Of a stretch of DNA of 64,000 bases, positions 45,811 to 58,116 are shown in pieces. Position 1 is the stretch's first letter; each line of letters begins with the position of its first letter. Under the pieces are notes generated by a model. It had not been told where the DNA came from and ran no database searches. It saw nothing but the letters and a program-made list of their open reading frames with translations. Origin of the DNA: Silene latifolia (Eukaryota; Streptophyta; Magnoliopsida; Caryophyllales; Caryophyllaceae); contig NC_133536.1 in NCBI RefSeq assembly GCF_048544455.1, positions 39,574,652 to 39,638,651 on the forward strand. The letters are read 5' to 3'. The translations under genes were made by a program, and so were the position numbers.

Positions 45811-46443
45811 TGTAGATAACTCATTTATGCACCTCCCGCAAAACATCTAGTGATGATTGGGCCGCATGTTTAAACATACGGAGCAATTTATGATATTTCG
45901 TAATTCGTCGGCAAGTAGTAGCTCAAACAGTCATGTCAACTCCTTGGTCGTCATCTACGTGCCGATACGGTCGTTTTAACAGTAATAAAAGTACATTTGG
46001 AGTCCGGGTCAAAAAACTGTCTTCATTTTCTAAAATCGTCTTAATCCTAGTCGGAATATCCCGGAAGTTATTCCTAAAATATTATTTTTAGTATTTAACT
46101 CTCGAAATATCTTGCCTTGCGGAGGAAGGAAGTCCATATCTTCCCTATTTCCTATTTAAACCCACGGAAATCTTTCTTGATGAAGAGGAAGGCCTCAGGA
46201 GAGAACGCAACATGTGCTGCGCCTCTTAGAAACATCGCAGTATCTCCTGCACCTTTTCCTGGGCTGGTTTTTCATCAGAATATTTCCGGATTCTTTCCAA
46301 ATCCTATTTTTTCCTAAACCCCCGAATCACCCAACTAGGGTTTAACCAATATTAACAAACTGGCATAAAAACAACATAGAAATCTTACCCAAACGAAGAC
46401 GATCACAAGGTTATAACGATTTCAGAAATCCGACAACCCAAGC
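45811..46443 (+). mobile_element. Tat-like LTR fragment
   Basis: TGTAGATAACTC at 45811 follows a purine-rich GTCAAAGTCGGGGCTC, as a polypurine tract before a 3' LTR. Its opening resembles the TGTAGATAC start of the Ogre/Tat LTRs here, but the body differs. It ends where the next LTR begins (46444). The preceding 45571-45810 may be its internal 3' end. A partial fossil. Confidence 0.55.
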
Positions 46444-48765
46444 TGTAACAGCCTTAAATTTTCACGACCAAAACGATAAACTAAAGATGGAAAATTCACG
46501 GCTGTCACTCCACACCTAGCTGAAAGTGGAAGGTAAATACAGAGTCAATCTTAAAAGAACAAAGTACGTGTCTCAAAAAACTTTATCAAATAATCAAAAC
46601 GTTGCAGCGGGAGACTTAAGTCTTACAAAATCTAAAACAATAAATAAAATTCAAATCCAATGATATTATAAAATTATAAATTGTGTAAGACGGAGTCTTT
46701 ATTCAAAATTCTTCCACGCTCGTACTAATCCCCGGATCTAGTATGCACCCATGCAGCATCTCAAGCATCTCATATATACCTATCAACTGTACCCAAAACA
46801 TAAATATGTACAGGTTCAAGTGGGGGAACGACCCAAAACATAAGGACGTCAACAAAAGCCGAGTTTAAGAAAATAAGAAATATTGACAAATTCAGAAATA
46901 GTATTATAAAGTAACAAAGCTTTGAAACAAAAGTAAAAACAAGAAATACATTCCAAAATTAATTGATGTAAATCCAATAATATTAACCAAACAATTCAAA
47001 ACCAAAACTCTTACCACCTGTGTGCCAAGGTCCTACCCTTGGCACGGTCTAGAGGCACCACCTGTGCTTTGTTAGACTCATAAAAGTGCGAACCTCTCAC
47101 ATTTGGACGGTCAGTAGGATGGAACCGCCAAAGGAGAAAGTCTAACTACCTAGCGAGTGGGGGCCGGGAAATCCCCACCCAAATGAACTCGGGCCAAGAG
47201 TTTAGTTTCGGGACGTAATCCCAGGAGCGTCAGAGACGACCTTAAACCATCTAGACCATAAGAAACCAAATTTTCCAAAGCGGCCTGAGCCGAAACCATT
47301 CCAATGTGTAATATTCAAAATTTAGAAATACAGGTAAAATTCTTCGATGCCACAATTATAAAAACAGTTTAAAGATTAAACCGAACATGCTCTTTACTTA
47401 AATTTAAAAGGGTAAAAGTCCTTACCTCTCAAGATAGTCAGTCCAAGCTAGCTTAATCCAAAAGTCCTTTTTCTTCAAATCCACAAGCTACAAATAATAC
47501 AAAGTGGTTTAATAACCTTGCTAAGTTATTAAGACATCCTAACTTATTATCTAAACCTATAATCAGATAAGTTCGCTCACATTCTGAGAAGGCAAATAGC
47601 TCATTATCCTGACTCATATATTCTCATTCTCAAAAACTAGTAATGAAACGCTCAAACTAGTCCATTGTTTCTTTATTTCACGACTTATCTGACAGAATTA
47701 TCCATATAATGCTTACAAACCACATGATCAAACTTCATCATTGTTGCCTGCCACTTGAATTCATTAGCTAACCACTTATACTTCCAACATCCTTAACAAT
47801 AGAACACAATACCATTTCCATTAATAATAATGATCACAAAAATTCAACCCAAGCATAGTCAGGTGTGCCAACATTGATCTAGCATCACTACAATTATCAA
47901 CCAATTAATACCGGAAACAAACTATAAATCCGTAAACAACCCGCCTAACACTATTCTACTTCGATAACAACCAATAGCAACATAGTACCCCAAACACAAC
48001 AATTCATTCCGACAACGAACCTAAACCACTCAACCCATATACCAATTACCTCAAAGACCAACATGAAATTCTATATATATAACTCATTCTGACCTCAAAT
48101 GATAAAACGGTCCAACTCCTATGTCTCGAGTAATCACACCCGTCTCACAAGAAAGCAAACTAATTGAAAAAGAACTATGATCACAACTTTGAATGAAACC
48201 AGGCTACCCACTTGAAATCAACCAAACCAAATACCCAATTCTCACAACCTTGACCAACATAATAAGGTCACAAGCATCAGACAACTCGTTACTCATTAAA
48301 AGAAAATCGGATTTATAAAACTGAACAAAACAAAATCGGATAGAATACTTACAATAAGTTTGCAGTGCGAAAAGGAGAAAAAAAAACGACTAGGATCGTG
48401 GTCGGAGTTCGGCGGCATGCGACCAAGAACAGAATAAGGAAAAGTAGGGAAGTAGGAGAAAGGTGAATTAAGTGTGAATGAGTTAGGGAAAAATAAAGAA
48501 TAGGATGGTATAAGGGTAATTGGAAAACCGGGTGAAAGTTAAAAAGTTTTTCATGAAGCATTTTTTTTTCTTTTTAGTTGGATCAAAGACCAACATTAAA
48601 GTTCGGGCTTTAAATAAACATTTTTTTTCCTAAATAATTAAAAAGGACGTGTAAATAAAATTATTTCCAAAGCAATACTTCACTTTAACAACTTAAAAGT
48701 CAATATTAACAAAATAAATGAGAGAGTAACCCGTAGATATGACTTGTAAATAGCGGGGTGTTACA
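46444..48765 (-). repeat. LTR of the second Tekay-like element
   Basis: Ends TGTAACAGCC and GGGTGTTACA; an AT-rich body with no reading frame of note. Confidence 0.8.
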
Positions 48766-50040
48766 GACTTCCCTCCTTAAAATAGAGCTTCGTCCCCGAA
48801 GCTGAAACGCTTTCATTAAAAACCAACCCCCAATTCCTCTTATCTTACACATTCAAACTTCGGTATATAAACTTTATAATATCACACATTTCTATAGTCT
48901 CATATTTCCACCATATACAATCAAATACAATGCGCCACAAATTTCTCCTTGTTTTCTCAGCTAAGGCAGATGAACTACTAAGATAGCTAAGAGCATGTCG
49001 GATAAAAAGAAAAATATATTATTATTATTTTTTTAAACATACCAAGCTACATTTTTTTAAGGCACAAACTGATTTCAGCAATTCCATATTTCACCAGTTG
49101 AGAGAATGATGAGTAAATAAAGAATTCCATATTGCAAAAACTCAGTAACAACAAAACCAGCGTACACGAAACTACGAAAGCTACACACCACCACTGAGTA
49201 ACATAAACCAATACCAATGATGTAATATTGTGCAGTACCAATGATGACGTGATGAATTCAGATAATAAATATTAAATATTGTGCATTAAACACAATGAAT
49301 ACCAGATATTATGTATAACCAAAAGTAATAACTAGTAAGAAAATAACTTTATAGCTAGCCTTAAACAAAGACACACATGTATGAAGATCGTAAAAGAAAA
49401 GTAAGTGTGCAAACCTCAACCCCTTAAAACAAAGTTTCGTCCACAAAGCGCAAAATTACCTTAAGTAAAAAGATTAGGGTATATGTTTCTCATAGCAGAT
49501 TCACTTCCCAAGTGGCCTCCTCTACGTTGTTGTTGTTCCATAAAACTTTGATCATATGAGTCTCTAATCTACGAGTTTTACGCACTTTAGTGTCCATAAT
49601 TTGTACGAGTCTCTTCATAAGTCATTGTCTCATCAAGCTCAATAGTTTCAGGGTCCAAAACATGAGATGGGTCACTAATATATTTTATGAGTTGAGAAAT
49701 GTGAAACACATTATGAACTCTCTCTAAGTGAGCCGGTAAGTCAAGTCGATAGGCTACCTCTCTGATACGCTCCAAAATCTCGTACGGTCCAATGAATTTT
49801 CGGCTCAAATTGCCCTTCTTACCAAATCTCATCACTCCCTTAGTAGGCGAGACACGCAAAAAGGACCTTGTCACCAACCTAAAATTCCACATGTATGCGA
49901 GTTTTATCAGCATAGCTCTCCTGACGGTCTTGAGCCACTTCCAGTCTGCCTTGGATACCCAAAATTGCTCAAATATTTCAGTACCATTTCGGACACCAAA
50001 ATTTAAAAATTCGTCAATGTCGTTCCATTAAACCAGACTC
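46444..50040 (-). mobile_element. Second Tekay-like chromovirus, 3' half (minus strand)
   Basis: The LTR is 46444-48765 (2.3 kb; minus-strand start TGTAACACCCCGC, end GGCTGTTACA), preceded on the minus strand by a purine tract TTTTAAGGAGGGAAG. Upstream of it (plus 48766-50040) lie the end of pol: the integrase C-terminal module VSPTKGVMRFGKKGNLS, GPYEILERI, VHNVFHISQLIKY (49587-49870) and a chromodomain-like HMIKVLWNNNNVEEATWEV (about 49500-49560). Its LTR differs from that of 12139-23073, so it is another family of the clade. The 5' half is not recognised. Broken, several breaks. Confidence 0.8.
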
Positions 50041-51698
50041 CTACCTCTAAGTTCATAGAGTGCCTCAAAACGGTGTCATCTAAACTATTACTAAAACTCC
50101 AATATTGAATGTTCGCTTTTTAAAGAAAAATTTATATATCAACATGGTTATCAAAGCATCTCTTTATTTATCACCTCAAATATGAAAGAATTATCTTTAC
50201 CTCCAAGTTGAAAGAATATCTTTGCAACCGCTCGAGGATAAAACCTCCCCCATTCATTTCATGACTACAAATTAATTTCATAACATCACATCCTGATAGT
50301 TCGATTTTGTTTTCATGATTCACTTTAAACTATCCAAGGCCAGTACCTATGACACCTCAAATAACAAAGGTATATACTTACACTTTTACATGATATAACC
50401 AGCATTCCTTTCTACTAATATTTCTAGTACCAGAGTCGATATCAACTACTAGCCAAGGCCAAAGGAAGACAATAAAAAAGAGAGTATAAATAAAACTCAA
50501 TCTAGATATCATAACCAAGAGCTCAAAGTCGGTCCCAAATAGAGACCTTTGTAAAATAAAATAGTATGTGTGACTTCATGCTCACATTCGTACACGCACA
50601 TAGGTTCTAATGGAAATAATAGCATGTTGCTCATTATTAGTTCAATAGCAGCACCATCTAAATCCATATTAAGCCCTAAGCTTTCAAATAATCAAAGGCA
50701 CACTATGATGATAGAGATTCCTCTCCAAATCCGTATAAACTCCCATGCACACATACAACTACATAAACCACGCCATCATTATATGCATAATACGCAGCCT
50801 AAGCTTTACCATACTATTACGTACTCCATCCATGCATATTATATCATGCCATTACGTACATCACTTGAACCAGAGCTACACTACTTCAACGACACAACCT
50901 CAAGCAACAAGACAACGAATAATCCAGCCCCTTACACACGACACACCTGGACAACCAAGAAATAGACCCGACAACAAATTTATACACACGACCAAACTTC
51001 CTCCCAACACCTCACGATTCACGCACCACTCGCTAGTGTGATATTCGATACACACTACCACTCACGGTATAAGCTTCATAAAAGTTTCTGAAACCATCTT
51101 GCACGTCCCCACAACCAGCAGCACAACAATCCCTTTGCCTTTAACACGCCTTAAGCCACCATTATGCAAACTGAACACAAAACGACAAAAAAAATAGAGT
51201 TTACAATTCAATTCTAACCAGCTCCAAACACGACCATAAATGGGGCTCTAAAACCAGTATAACATCCTCAAATGACCACCATACACATCCAAATAGACAC
51301 CACAAACTGAATAATTCGACTCTAGATCCGACCCAAAAACACACCCCAAAACGACTTAAAACAAGGCTACACAACGCAACTCCAAACTCGATATTATAGC
51401 AAACCTAAAATAGTGATTCCATGTTTTGTAAACCCATTAGTAAGCCCCAAAATTTCAGACTAGAGTATGCTATTAAGAAGGCACACTAGCTTTACGGATT
51501 TTACCGAAACCGACGTAAGAACAAAGTATGCGCACTGCCCCCTGGCTAGCACGTAAATGTACATAAAAACAGTCTAAACTCGTCATATAAGATACATCAA
51601 ACAAATCCTATTAGACCGTATTCAAACGGGTTAATAACAAGTTAACCTAACAATATAACGTGAGATAAGAGGTAGTGAAACAAGTATGGTAAGCCTAC
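50041..51698. other. Unassigned A/C-rich stretch
   Basis: No domain, LTR ends or RNA gene recognised. Chance frames (for example near 50570-51040) are biased in composition and match nothing I know. Probably decayed internal or LTR sequence of the neighbouring Tekay-like element. Confidence 0.4.
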
Positions 51699-53172
51699 TG
51701 ATACGTGCATTTTGTATATCTTTTTAGCCTATTTCAGCAAGTATTTCCATGTATTTTTGTACTGTTTATATAGTATTATGCCCCGAATTGGCTACTTTGG
51801 TTCGTTTTGTCCATTTTGTAGAAATGAACGTGAAAGTAGTGGAATCGTACCATTTTCGTCCCTTTTTGCATGCATTTTGAGGAGACGGGATTGTTCAGAG
51901 TGAGATCTTACATTGGGATGCGTGAAGGAATGGTCTACGGAGCAGTCGGTCACGAGTTTGAGTTGTTTTGGAGGAAGAATACTCGATCGAGCTGTTCTGT
52001 TACTCGATCGAGTGGTTTCTATGGCTGAGGTTGGTCGATCGAGTAGTATTATGCTCGATCGAGAAGTGTTGGAATTAGGTGTTACTCGATTGAGTAACAA
52101 TTTTATTCGATCGAGTAGATATTTTGGAGAAGTACTCGATCGAGTTGTTTCAGACTACTCGATCACGTGGTTTTGGCTTTCATGGGCTTTAATTAGTCCG
52201 TGAACGTGTTTTAACTTATGGACTTAGTATTTTTTCTATTTAAACGCATTATAACTAGGTCATTAGCATAAAACGTTTTATCCTACTTTTCATCTTTCAC
52301 AGTAAAGACTGCGCTTCTCTTTTCCTTTCACTGTAACTTTGTTTTCGGGGTTATTTAGCTCGGATTTGTTTGTTCTTTATGCCGGATTCTTGCGATTGTA
52401 ATCTCTTTCTCCTTTTTAATATTAATCTTTCACTTATTCATCCTAATTACTTGTTTTGCTCTTCCTTAATTTCTGCCCTAATCTTTGTTTATGCATTTTA
52501 ATTACTATTTCATCATGCTTTACATTAGTTATCTTAATATTGTTATTATTGACAACATTAGCGATATGAGTAGCTAAATCATTTCATGTTGGAATTAGGG
52601 GATATGCGGTAGAAATGTGACGATGTAGTAAATAGGTTAGATGAATTTATTGTGAGATTCTGTCCCCATAGCAATATAACTGTATTTACCGACTTAGTTG
52701 AGTGCACTCTTCTGAGTCAGCTTTTTAATATGGTTAAATTTAATCCTAGATCGGAAGATTGGACTAAATAGACCTGCTATGAACAGTAGACTATCCTGAC
52801 GAGGACGAAAGTTAAGTTAGTGGGAATCTAGGGTAGAAAGTGGACCGGAAGGACCTTTCCATATCCGTCTCGCAGTAATTTATCTAAGTTGTTTACAGTT
52901 GAGTCACTGGACTACCGTAGTGAACCGAAATCCTGACATGTCTCCTCTATATTGATAGTTTAATCTCATTTTATGCCTTTATTGCTCTTTCCTTGCTTAT
53001 CTTCCTTTTACACCTTTAGTTTAGGAAACCAATTACAACCCCCCCCCCCATTTGTGACCAAATAGACGGACCTCTACAGATATCTTGCCTCCCTGAGGAT
53101 ATCGAGCTGACTTCCCTAGCTATACAGTTAGTTTAGTTAGTTATTTTTGATAGGTATACGACAACCCTGTCA
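51699..53172 (+). repeat. Athila-like 5' LTR
   Basis: 1,474 bp, TGATACGTGC to CCCTGTCA. It shares long blocks with the solo LTR at 58117-59601 (CCCCGAATTGGCTACTTTGG, GGACCTTTCC, CTACCGTAGTGAACCGAAAT). It contains palindrome cluster 2. Confidence 0.92.
51980..52168. repeat. TCGATCGA palindrome cluster 2
   Basis: Six exact TCGATCGA copies and two one- or two-base variants at 20-31 bp spacing in the LTR. Confidence 0.95.
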
Positions 53173-53177
53173 AATTT

Positions 53178-53195
53178 TGGCGCCGTTGCCGGGGA
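53178..53195 (+). other. Primer-binding site, Athila type
   Basis: TGGCGCCGTTGCCGGGGA, five bases past the LTR, the primer site used by Athila-group elements. Confidence 0.9.
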
Positions 53196-53285
53196 GACAA
53201 TTGCCCTATCTGTCTTTGTTTCGTTTATTTTATCCGTCTCAGGGAATTCTTATTCCTTGAGGCAGTTCTTATTTATTTTATTTCA

Positions 53286-54603
53286 GTGTTGTGTATGCCC
53301 AGGTCATATATGTTGGAGTTAGTTCCAGCTAAATCTGAGCAAGAGAGACTGTTCAGGCATAGACTCCGTCTGCAAAGAGAATCACGAAAGGAAGCCTTGA
53401 GAACTTTCGAACCCGAACTTCAGCATTTCCGTTTTACAGAAAATCCATCTTTTGAAGAAGACACCTTGATTAGAAAACCAACCAAAGAAAAGATGCCGAA
53501 TATTGCTAGTCATTCGGAGCCTAAAGCATCATCTATTCCAAAAGGTTTCAACCTCCAGACTGAGGATGGGAATACATTTGACATCCGTCCGTCCTATATC
53601 AATCTGGTGGAGAGAAATCTCTTTAGAGGTGTGGTAGGTGAAGACCCGAGGAAGCATATGGAGGTCTTTACGGACTACTGTTCTACTATCCCTGCCACAA
53701 AGGGGGTAACTCAAGACAAGATTAAGGAGGTTCTGTTTCCTTTTTCTTTGACTGACTCAGCTAGGGAGTGGCTGACTGATTTAGACCGCACGGCCGCGAG
53801 GGTCACAGACTAGGAGACCCTTGCTCTTTCTTTTTATAAGAGATATTTCCCTCCACAGCGCACTAATCAGCTGAGGGCCAAGATTACCAGTTTCAAACAG
53901 GCACCTGATGTAACTTTCTATGAAGCTTGGTGCCGTTTCAAGAGGTTGGTGAGGTCTCTTCCTCACCATGGTTTTGATACGTGGTTCCTGTCCAATCAGT
54001 TCTACAATGGGCTATACGATGATCATAGAGCCATACTTGATGCATCATCTAACGGAAGATTCCAAAAGAACACTGACGATGATAAGGGATGGGCTCTTAT
54101 TGAAGAGATGGCGACCCACTATGCTGAGTATGGAAACCCGAGGGATGGTATTAGAACAGTTCATGCAGTCGATAAGCAAGTTGTGGCTCAGCTGGAAGCC
54201 ATGAATACTAGATTTGATAAGTTGGAGTTGCATTCTGCTGGGGAGCCTTAGATGGTCCATTTGCTTACTAGAGGGGAGACTGTCACATGTGAGAGGTGTG
54301 GGAGCAACGACGGTCACACTGCTGTTGGTTGTCTTACGTAGAAGGAACATGTCCTTACTTTTCAACAATACAGACAAGGAAAGGGTTCCTATTATAACAA
54401 CCAAGGGGCAGACCATCCCAATTTGAGGTGGACAAGTCAAAATGTGCTCAATCCTACCACTCCTCTGCAGCAGCAGCAACCATATGTCCCTCCTCATAAG
54501 GCTCAACAAGGCTTTCAGAAGCTTCCTTCCTTTCCTACACCTAATCAAGGTGCATCATCTTCTGGTGGGGTAAGTGAGCTAGATGAGTTAAAGACGATGT
54601 TGT
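53286..54603 (+). pseudogene. Athila-like gag region (fossil)
   Basis: Capsid-type segments in the usual order: MEVFTDYCSTIPATKGV and FSLTDSAREWLTDL (53640-53790), then the retrotransposon gag core (about 53820-54010; RYFPPQRTNQ, RTLPHHGFDTW-like), then a Gln/Pro-rich stretch. A few breaks. Confidence 0.75.
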
Positions 54604-54608
54604 AGTCT

Positions 54609-55847
54609 TTGAGAACGCATTGGCATCTGAGTGATCAACAAAAAGATGCATCTATCAAGGCACTTGAAACTCAAGTTGCCCAGTTAGCCGCGAACCAGTC
54701 CACAAGGAAACCGGATCATTTACCGTCACAAGCCGATAAGAATCCACATGAGACGGTGAATTTAGTTAATTTGAGGAGCGTTTATTCATATGAAGGACCG
54801 ATATCAGACCCGGGGAAGGTAATTACTGCTGATGAACAATGTTCTGTGGAAGAAAAAGAGCTGACGATAAAGAAAGTACTCGATCGACTAATTTCTAGGG
54901 GTCGATCGAGTAAAAATGCTGAAGAAAGGACTCGATCGAGTGAACAGGAAAAAGAAGAGCTCGATCGAGTAAATAAAACTGCTCGATCGAGTGAATTTGC
55001 TGAAGAATCTGCTCGATCGAATGATTCTTTTGGTCGATCGAGTAATGCAGATAAAGAACAACTTGATCGAGAGCCTGCTAGTGCTCGATCGAGTGAAGAA
55101 TCACCTGAAAGACCACGTTTGAGAGGAAAGAAGTCTCGATCGAAGGATTTAGAGCTTGATCCGGCTGATACATTAGAAGAACGGAACAAAGGGCTCGATA
55201 TACCCATCACGGTGCCTTTCCCGAGGCGTTTGCAGAGTACTAAGGCTAATCAACAATTCGGCAAATTTGCCGAACTCCTGAAAAGCTTGCAAGTCACTGT
55301 GCCATTCACCGAATTGCTGACACAGGTACCCTCTTACCTTAAATTTATGAAAGAAATTTTGTCACGTAAGAGGCACATTAATGACCATGAGACGGTAGCT
55401 TTGACCGAGGTAGGGACGACCCTAGTTCAGAATAAGTTACTTCCCAAACAGTCAGACCCGAGTAGTTTTTCGATTCCGTGTCATATTGGTACCCACTTAA
55501 TTGATAACGCGTTATGCGATCTTGGCACTAGCGTGAGTGTCTTACCGCTGTCTCTGGCTAAGAGACTTGGTTTGACCAAGTTTAATTGCACAGATATGAC
55601 TATTCATATGGCCGACCGTAGTATATCACGGCCACTAGGTGTCATAGAAGACATACCTGTTAACATCGGGAGGTTCTTTATTCCCGTTGACTTCGTTGTA
55701 CTTGACATCCCCGAAGATGCCTATACCCCTATCATTTTAGGGAGACCATTTTTATTTACTGCCCGTGCAGTGATAGACGTCAGGGGCAAGACATTGACTT
55801 TTCAGGTTGGGGACGAGGAATTGATATTCCATCAGTCTAAGTTCTGA
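54609..55847 (+). pseudogene. Athila-like protease region with RSS-rich linker (fossil)
   Basis: An open stretch of 412 codons. The first half is a charged linker in which the palindrome clusters are read as T/A-R-S-S and L-D-R (for example AEERTRSSEQEKEELDRVNK). The second half is a retroviral-type aspartic protease as in Athila: CDLGTSVSVLPLSLAKRLGL, FIPVDFVVLDIPEDA, IILGRPFLFTARAVID. No catalytic DTG is seen; the family commonly uses DLG or DSG there. It belongs to a broken element. Confidence 0.85.
54875..55150. repeat. TCGATCGA palindrome cluster 3 (in coding linker)
   Basis: Nine exact TCGATCGA copies plus one variant at 22-30 bp spacing inside the linker of the protease region. Not all spacings are multiples of three, so the copies are read in more than one frame. 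Confidence 0.95.
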
Positions 55848-55856
55848 AGGGCTCCC

Positions 55857-56264
55857 ATGCAAGCTCAGCCTTGCAATACCCTCTCTTCTACTGACCCTCC
55901 TATTGACACTCCAAATGAAGATTTGGAACAGTGTGCTGCTATCGTGACCCCTCCGCCTCAGGTTGAGAGCAAAAAGGAGGAAAGTTCGTCTGTTTTCCTT
56001 GCTGCAGGTACAGATGAATATAATGAAGGAGCTGTCAATAGTTTTTGTGCAATTAATGTCATTCAAAGTGGGAGCGATGATGTTAAAGCTGGTGAGAAAG
56101 GAGTAAGGACGAGAAAAGTTCGCGCGTATGTGGACGTCAACTATTCTCCTCCTAACGATTCAAGCTCAAGCTCATGGAAATTGAAGAGAACGATTAATGT
56201 TGCTGAGATGACGTCCACCAGTCAGAAGCCCTCCAAGGGGCTACTGAATTGCTTTGAGAAGTGA
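55857..56264 (+). pseudogene. Athila-like post-protease frame (fossil)
   Basis: 135 codons of Ser/Glu-rich, low-complexity sequence with RKVRAYVDVNYSPPNDSSS; no recognised domain. It probably belongs to the gag-pol linker. Confidence 0.45.
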
Positions 56265-56489
56265 GCGGGTAAATGCCCCGTGTACCAATTTGTATAAACA
56301 ATCTTTAATTTCCGTCGGACTTGTTTATTACTTTTAATTAGGACAATTAGAATTTAAACAATTTTAGCATAGATTACAAGACAATAGACTGTTACTACTC
56401 GTATTTGGCATTTTGGGATATTTTTGCGAGTGTTTTTATGCAGGTTTGGGGAATTATACGCAAATTCAAGAGCTTACACGAGGAAAAGA

Positions 56490-56670
56490 GCTCGATCGAG
56501 TACTTTTTGTACTCGATCGAGTGAATTCTGTTCGATCGAATGACCCATATTACTCGATCGACAAAAACTGAAAAGGGGAGTTCTCGATCGAGTAACTTTT
56601 TACTCGATCGAGCAGATGAATAAAAGAAGTTCTCAATCGATCAGTTCTAAACCACTCGATCGAGTGAAAT
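56490..56670. repeat. TCGATCGA palindrome cluster 4
   Basis: Seven exact TCGATCGA copies plus one variant in untranslated internal DNA of the Athila-like element. Confidence 0.95.
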
Positions 56671-57474
56671 TGAAAATTACACGCAGGGAGTTTCTTTAAC
56701 TTCCTTCTTTTTCTTGTTAATTCATTTCTTCTTTCATTATTTCGTCCCTCAACCTTATTTGCGATCAAAAACCCCCAAAATCCTCCATTTTCTTGCCCAT
56801 TTACCAAATCTACCACCTACATTTTGATTATTGCTAATTAATCGTCATTTGCCCTCTACTTCCCCTTTGATTTACACTATTTTACACGGTCAATTAAGGG
56901 TTCTAGGGTTTCGCGGTTTTTCGATCAAAAATCGCCATTGTTGCTTGTTGATTGTCGATTAATTCCTATTTGTAGGTTCCTCATCATCAAGTAAGTAATT
57001 CCTACACTTCTTTGCATTTTAATTTCATTAATTTCGCCTTTTATGGAGTGAATTAGGAATTAGGGTTCGGTTTTTACCTTGGGTCGAATTTTTCGACCAT
57101 CATTGTGTTCTTATGCTTGATATTACCTTACTTGATGATTAATTCCCTCGCCTCATTGATTTTTACATGACTATTTCGAAATTCTATGGGAAATTTGCGA
57201 TTAGGGCTAATTTCAGTCGAAATTTTCGACTGTAAACTGGTTTTTATTTGCTGCTGCTATTTGCCTCATTTGCCTCAATTGTTGCTTAAATGGCCGCTTC
57301 TGTCATCTGCTACCACGCCCCTATCGTTGTTTACCTACTATCATTCGAATTTTTTAGGAAAAGCTGGGAATTTTCGGGCTGTTAGTCGAATTTTTCGACT
57401 GTTTAGGGAAGTTTTCATGCTGTTTTCACGCTGATTTCTTATTGCTATTCCCCTGTCCTATTTGTTTAGGATGG
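56671..57474. other. Athila-like internal untranslated region
   Basis: A T/C-rich leader-like tract, then sequence with repeated TCGA(A/T)TTTTCGAC words (57085-57400). No reading frame with a domain. Confidence 0.5.
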
Positions 57475-58116
57475 TGTAGATACTCGGTATCTGCTGAGAC
57501 ACTAACAAACACCCGATGATTATCGGACTACAACATGTTTTGGAATCGCGGCGTTTGATCGACAGTTTGTGTACAACTTTACGTCGGAAAACTTAAAACG
57601 ATTTCGAAAATAAAACATTTCAAAAATACCTGGAGTGTTTAATGCACGGCGACGGGGTCTCAATGACACTAACTAGAGTCAAAACCGACACCGGACCAAA
57701 AACCGACTCGAAAATTCAAATCCCGACTCCAACAACGAGTCAAACCGAGTCAACCACAAAAACAAAATATCTCAAAGCCTTCTATGCTAAGTTTTCCCGG
57801 ATTCATGTTGGTCAAGTACCAAACATGTGACTACAAAACCTAGGATAGAACAAATCATGATTGCGTTTGTTGTGAAAGCGACAACACAGCTTGAAGATCC
57901 GCGACGTGGCTCGCGCTTATTTGAGCAGCCCAGGTGGCCACGTCGCTCAAAACTCACACAACCACTCATTCTCCTATAAATACCCCTCAAATGCCACCCA
58001 TTTGAGAGTTACGCGAGTGTCCGTCCCCTCTTTTCTCCCTTAAAATTCTCGACTCGACTTCTAAAGTCACAATCCGACGCGTATTTACGACCTACCGATC
58101 GTAAACACGAGCCTTA
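57475..58116 (+). repeat. Ogre/Tat-like LTR, left segment
   Basis: Starts TGTAGATACTCGGTATCTGC. It matches the minus-strand LTR at 11832 downward. Confidence 0.88.

Larger units (their letters stand above)
51699..57474 (+). mobile_element. Athila-like Ty3 element, interrupted
   Basis: A 5' LTR, a primer site TGGCGCCGTTGCCGGGGA typical of Athila elements, gag, protease and about 1.2 kb of untranslated internal sequence, before an Ogre/Tat-like element interrupts it at 57475. No reverse transcriptase, integrase or second LTR lies in the window, so either the rest is beyond 64000 or this is a pol-less variant. Broken, with a few breaks in the coding part. It carries three of the five TCGATCGA clusters. 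Confidence 0.85.

Noticed and set aside
50570-51041. 131- and 98-codon frames
   Set aside because: Overlapping frames in A/C-rich DNA with no domain and no start or splice context; composition explains them.
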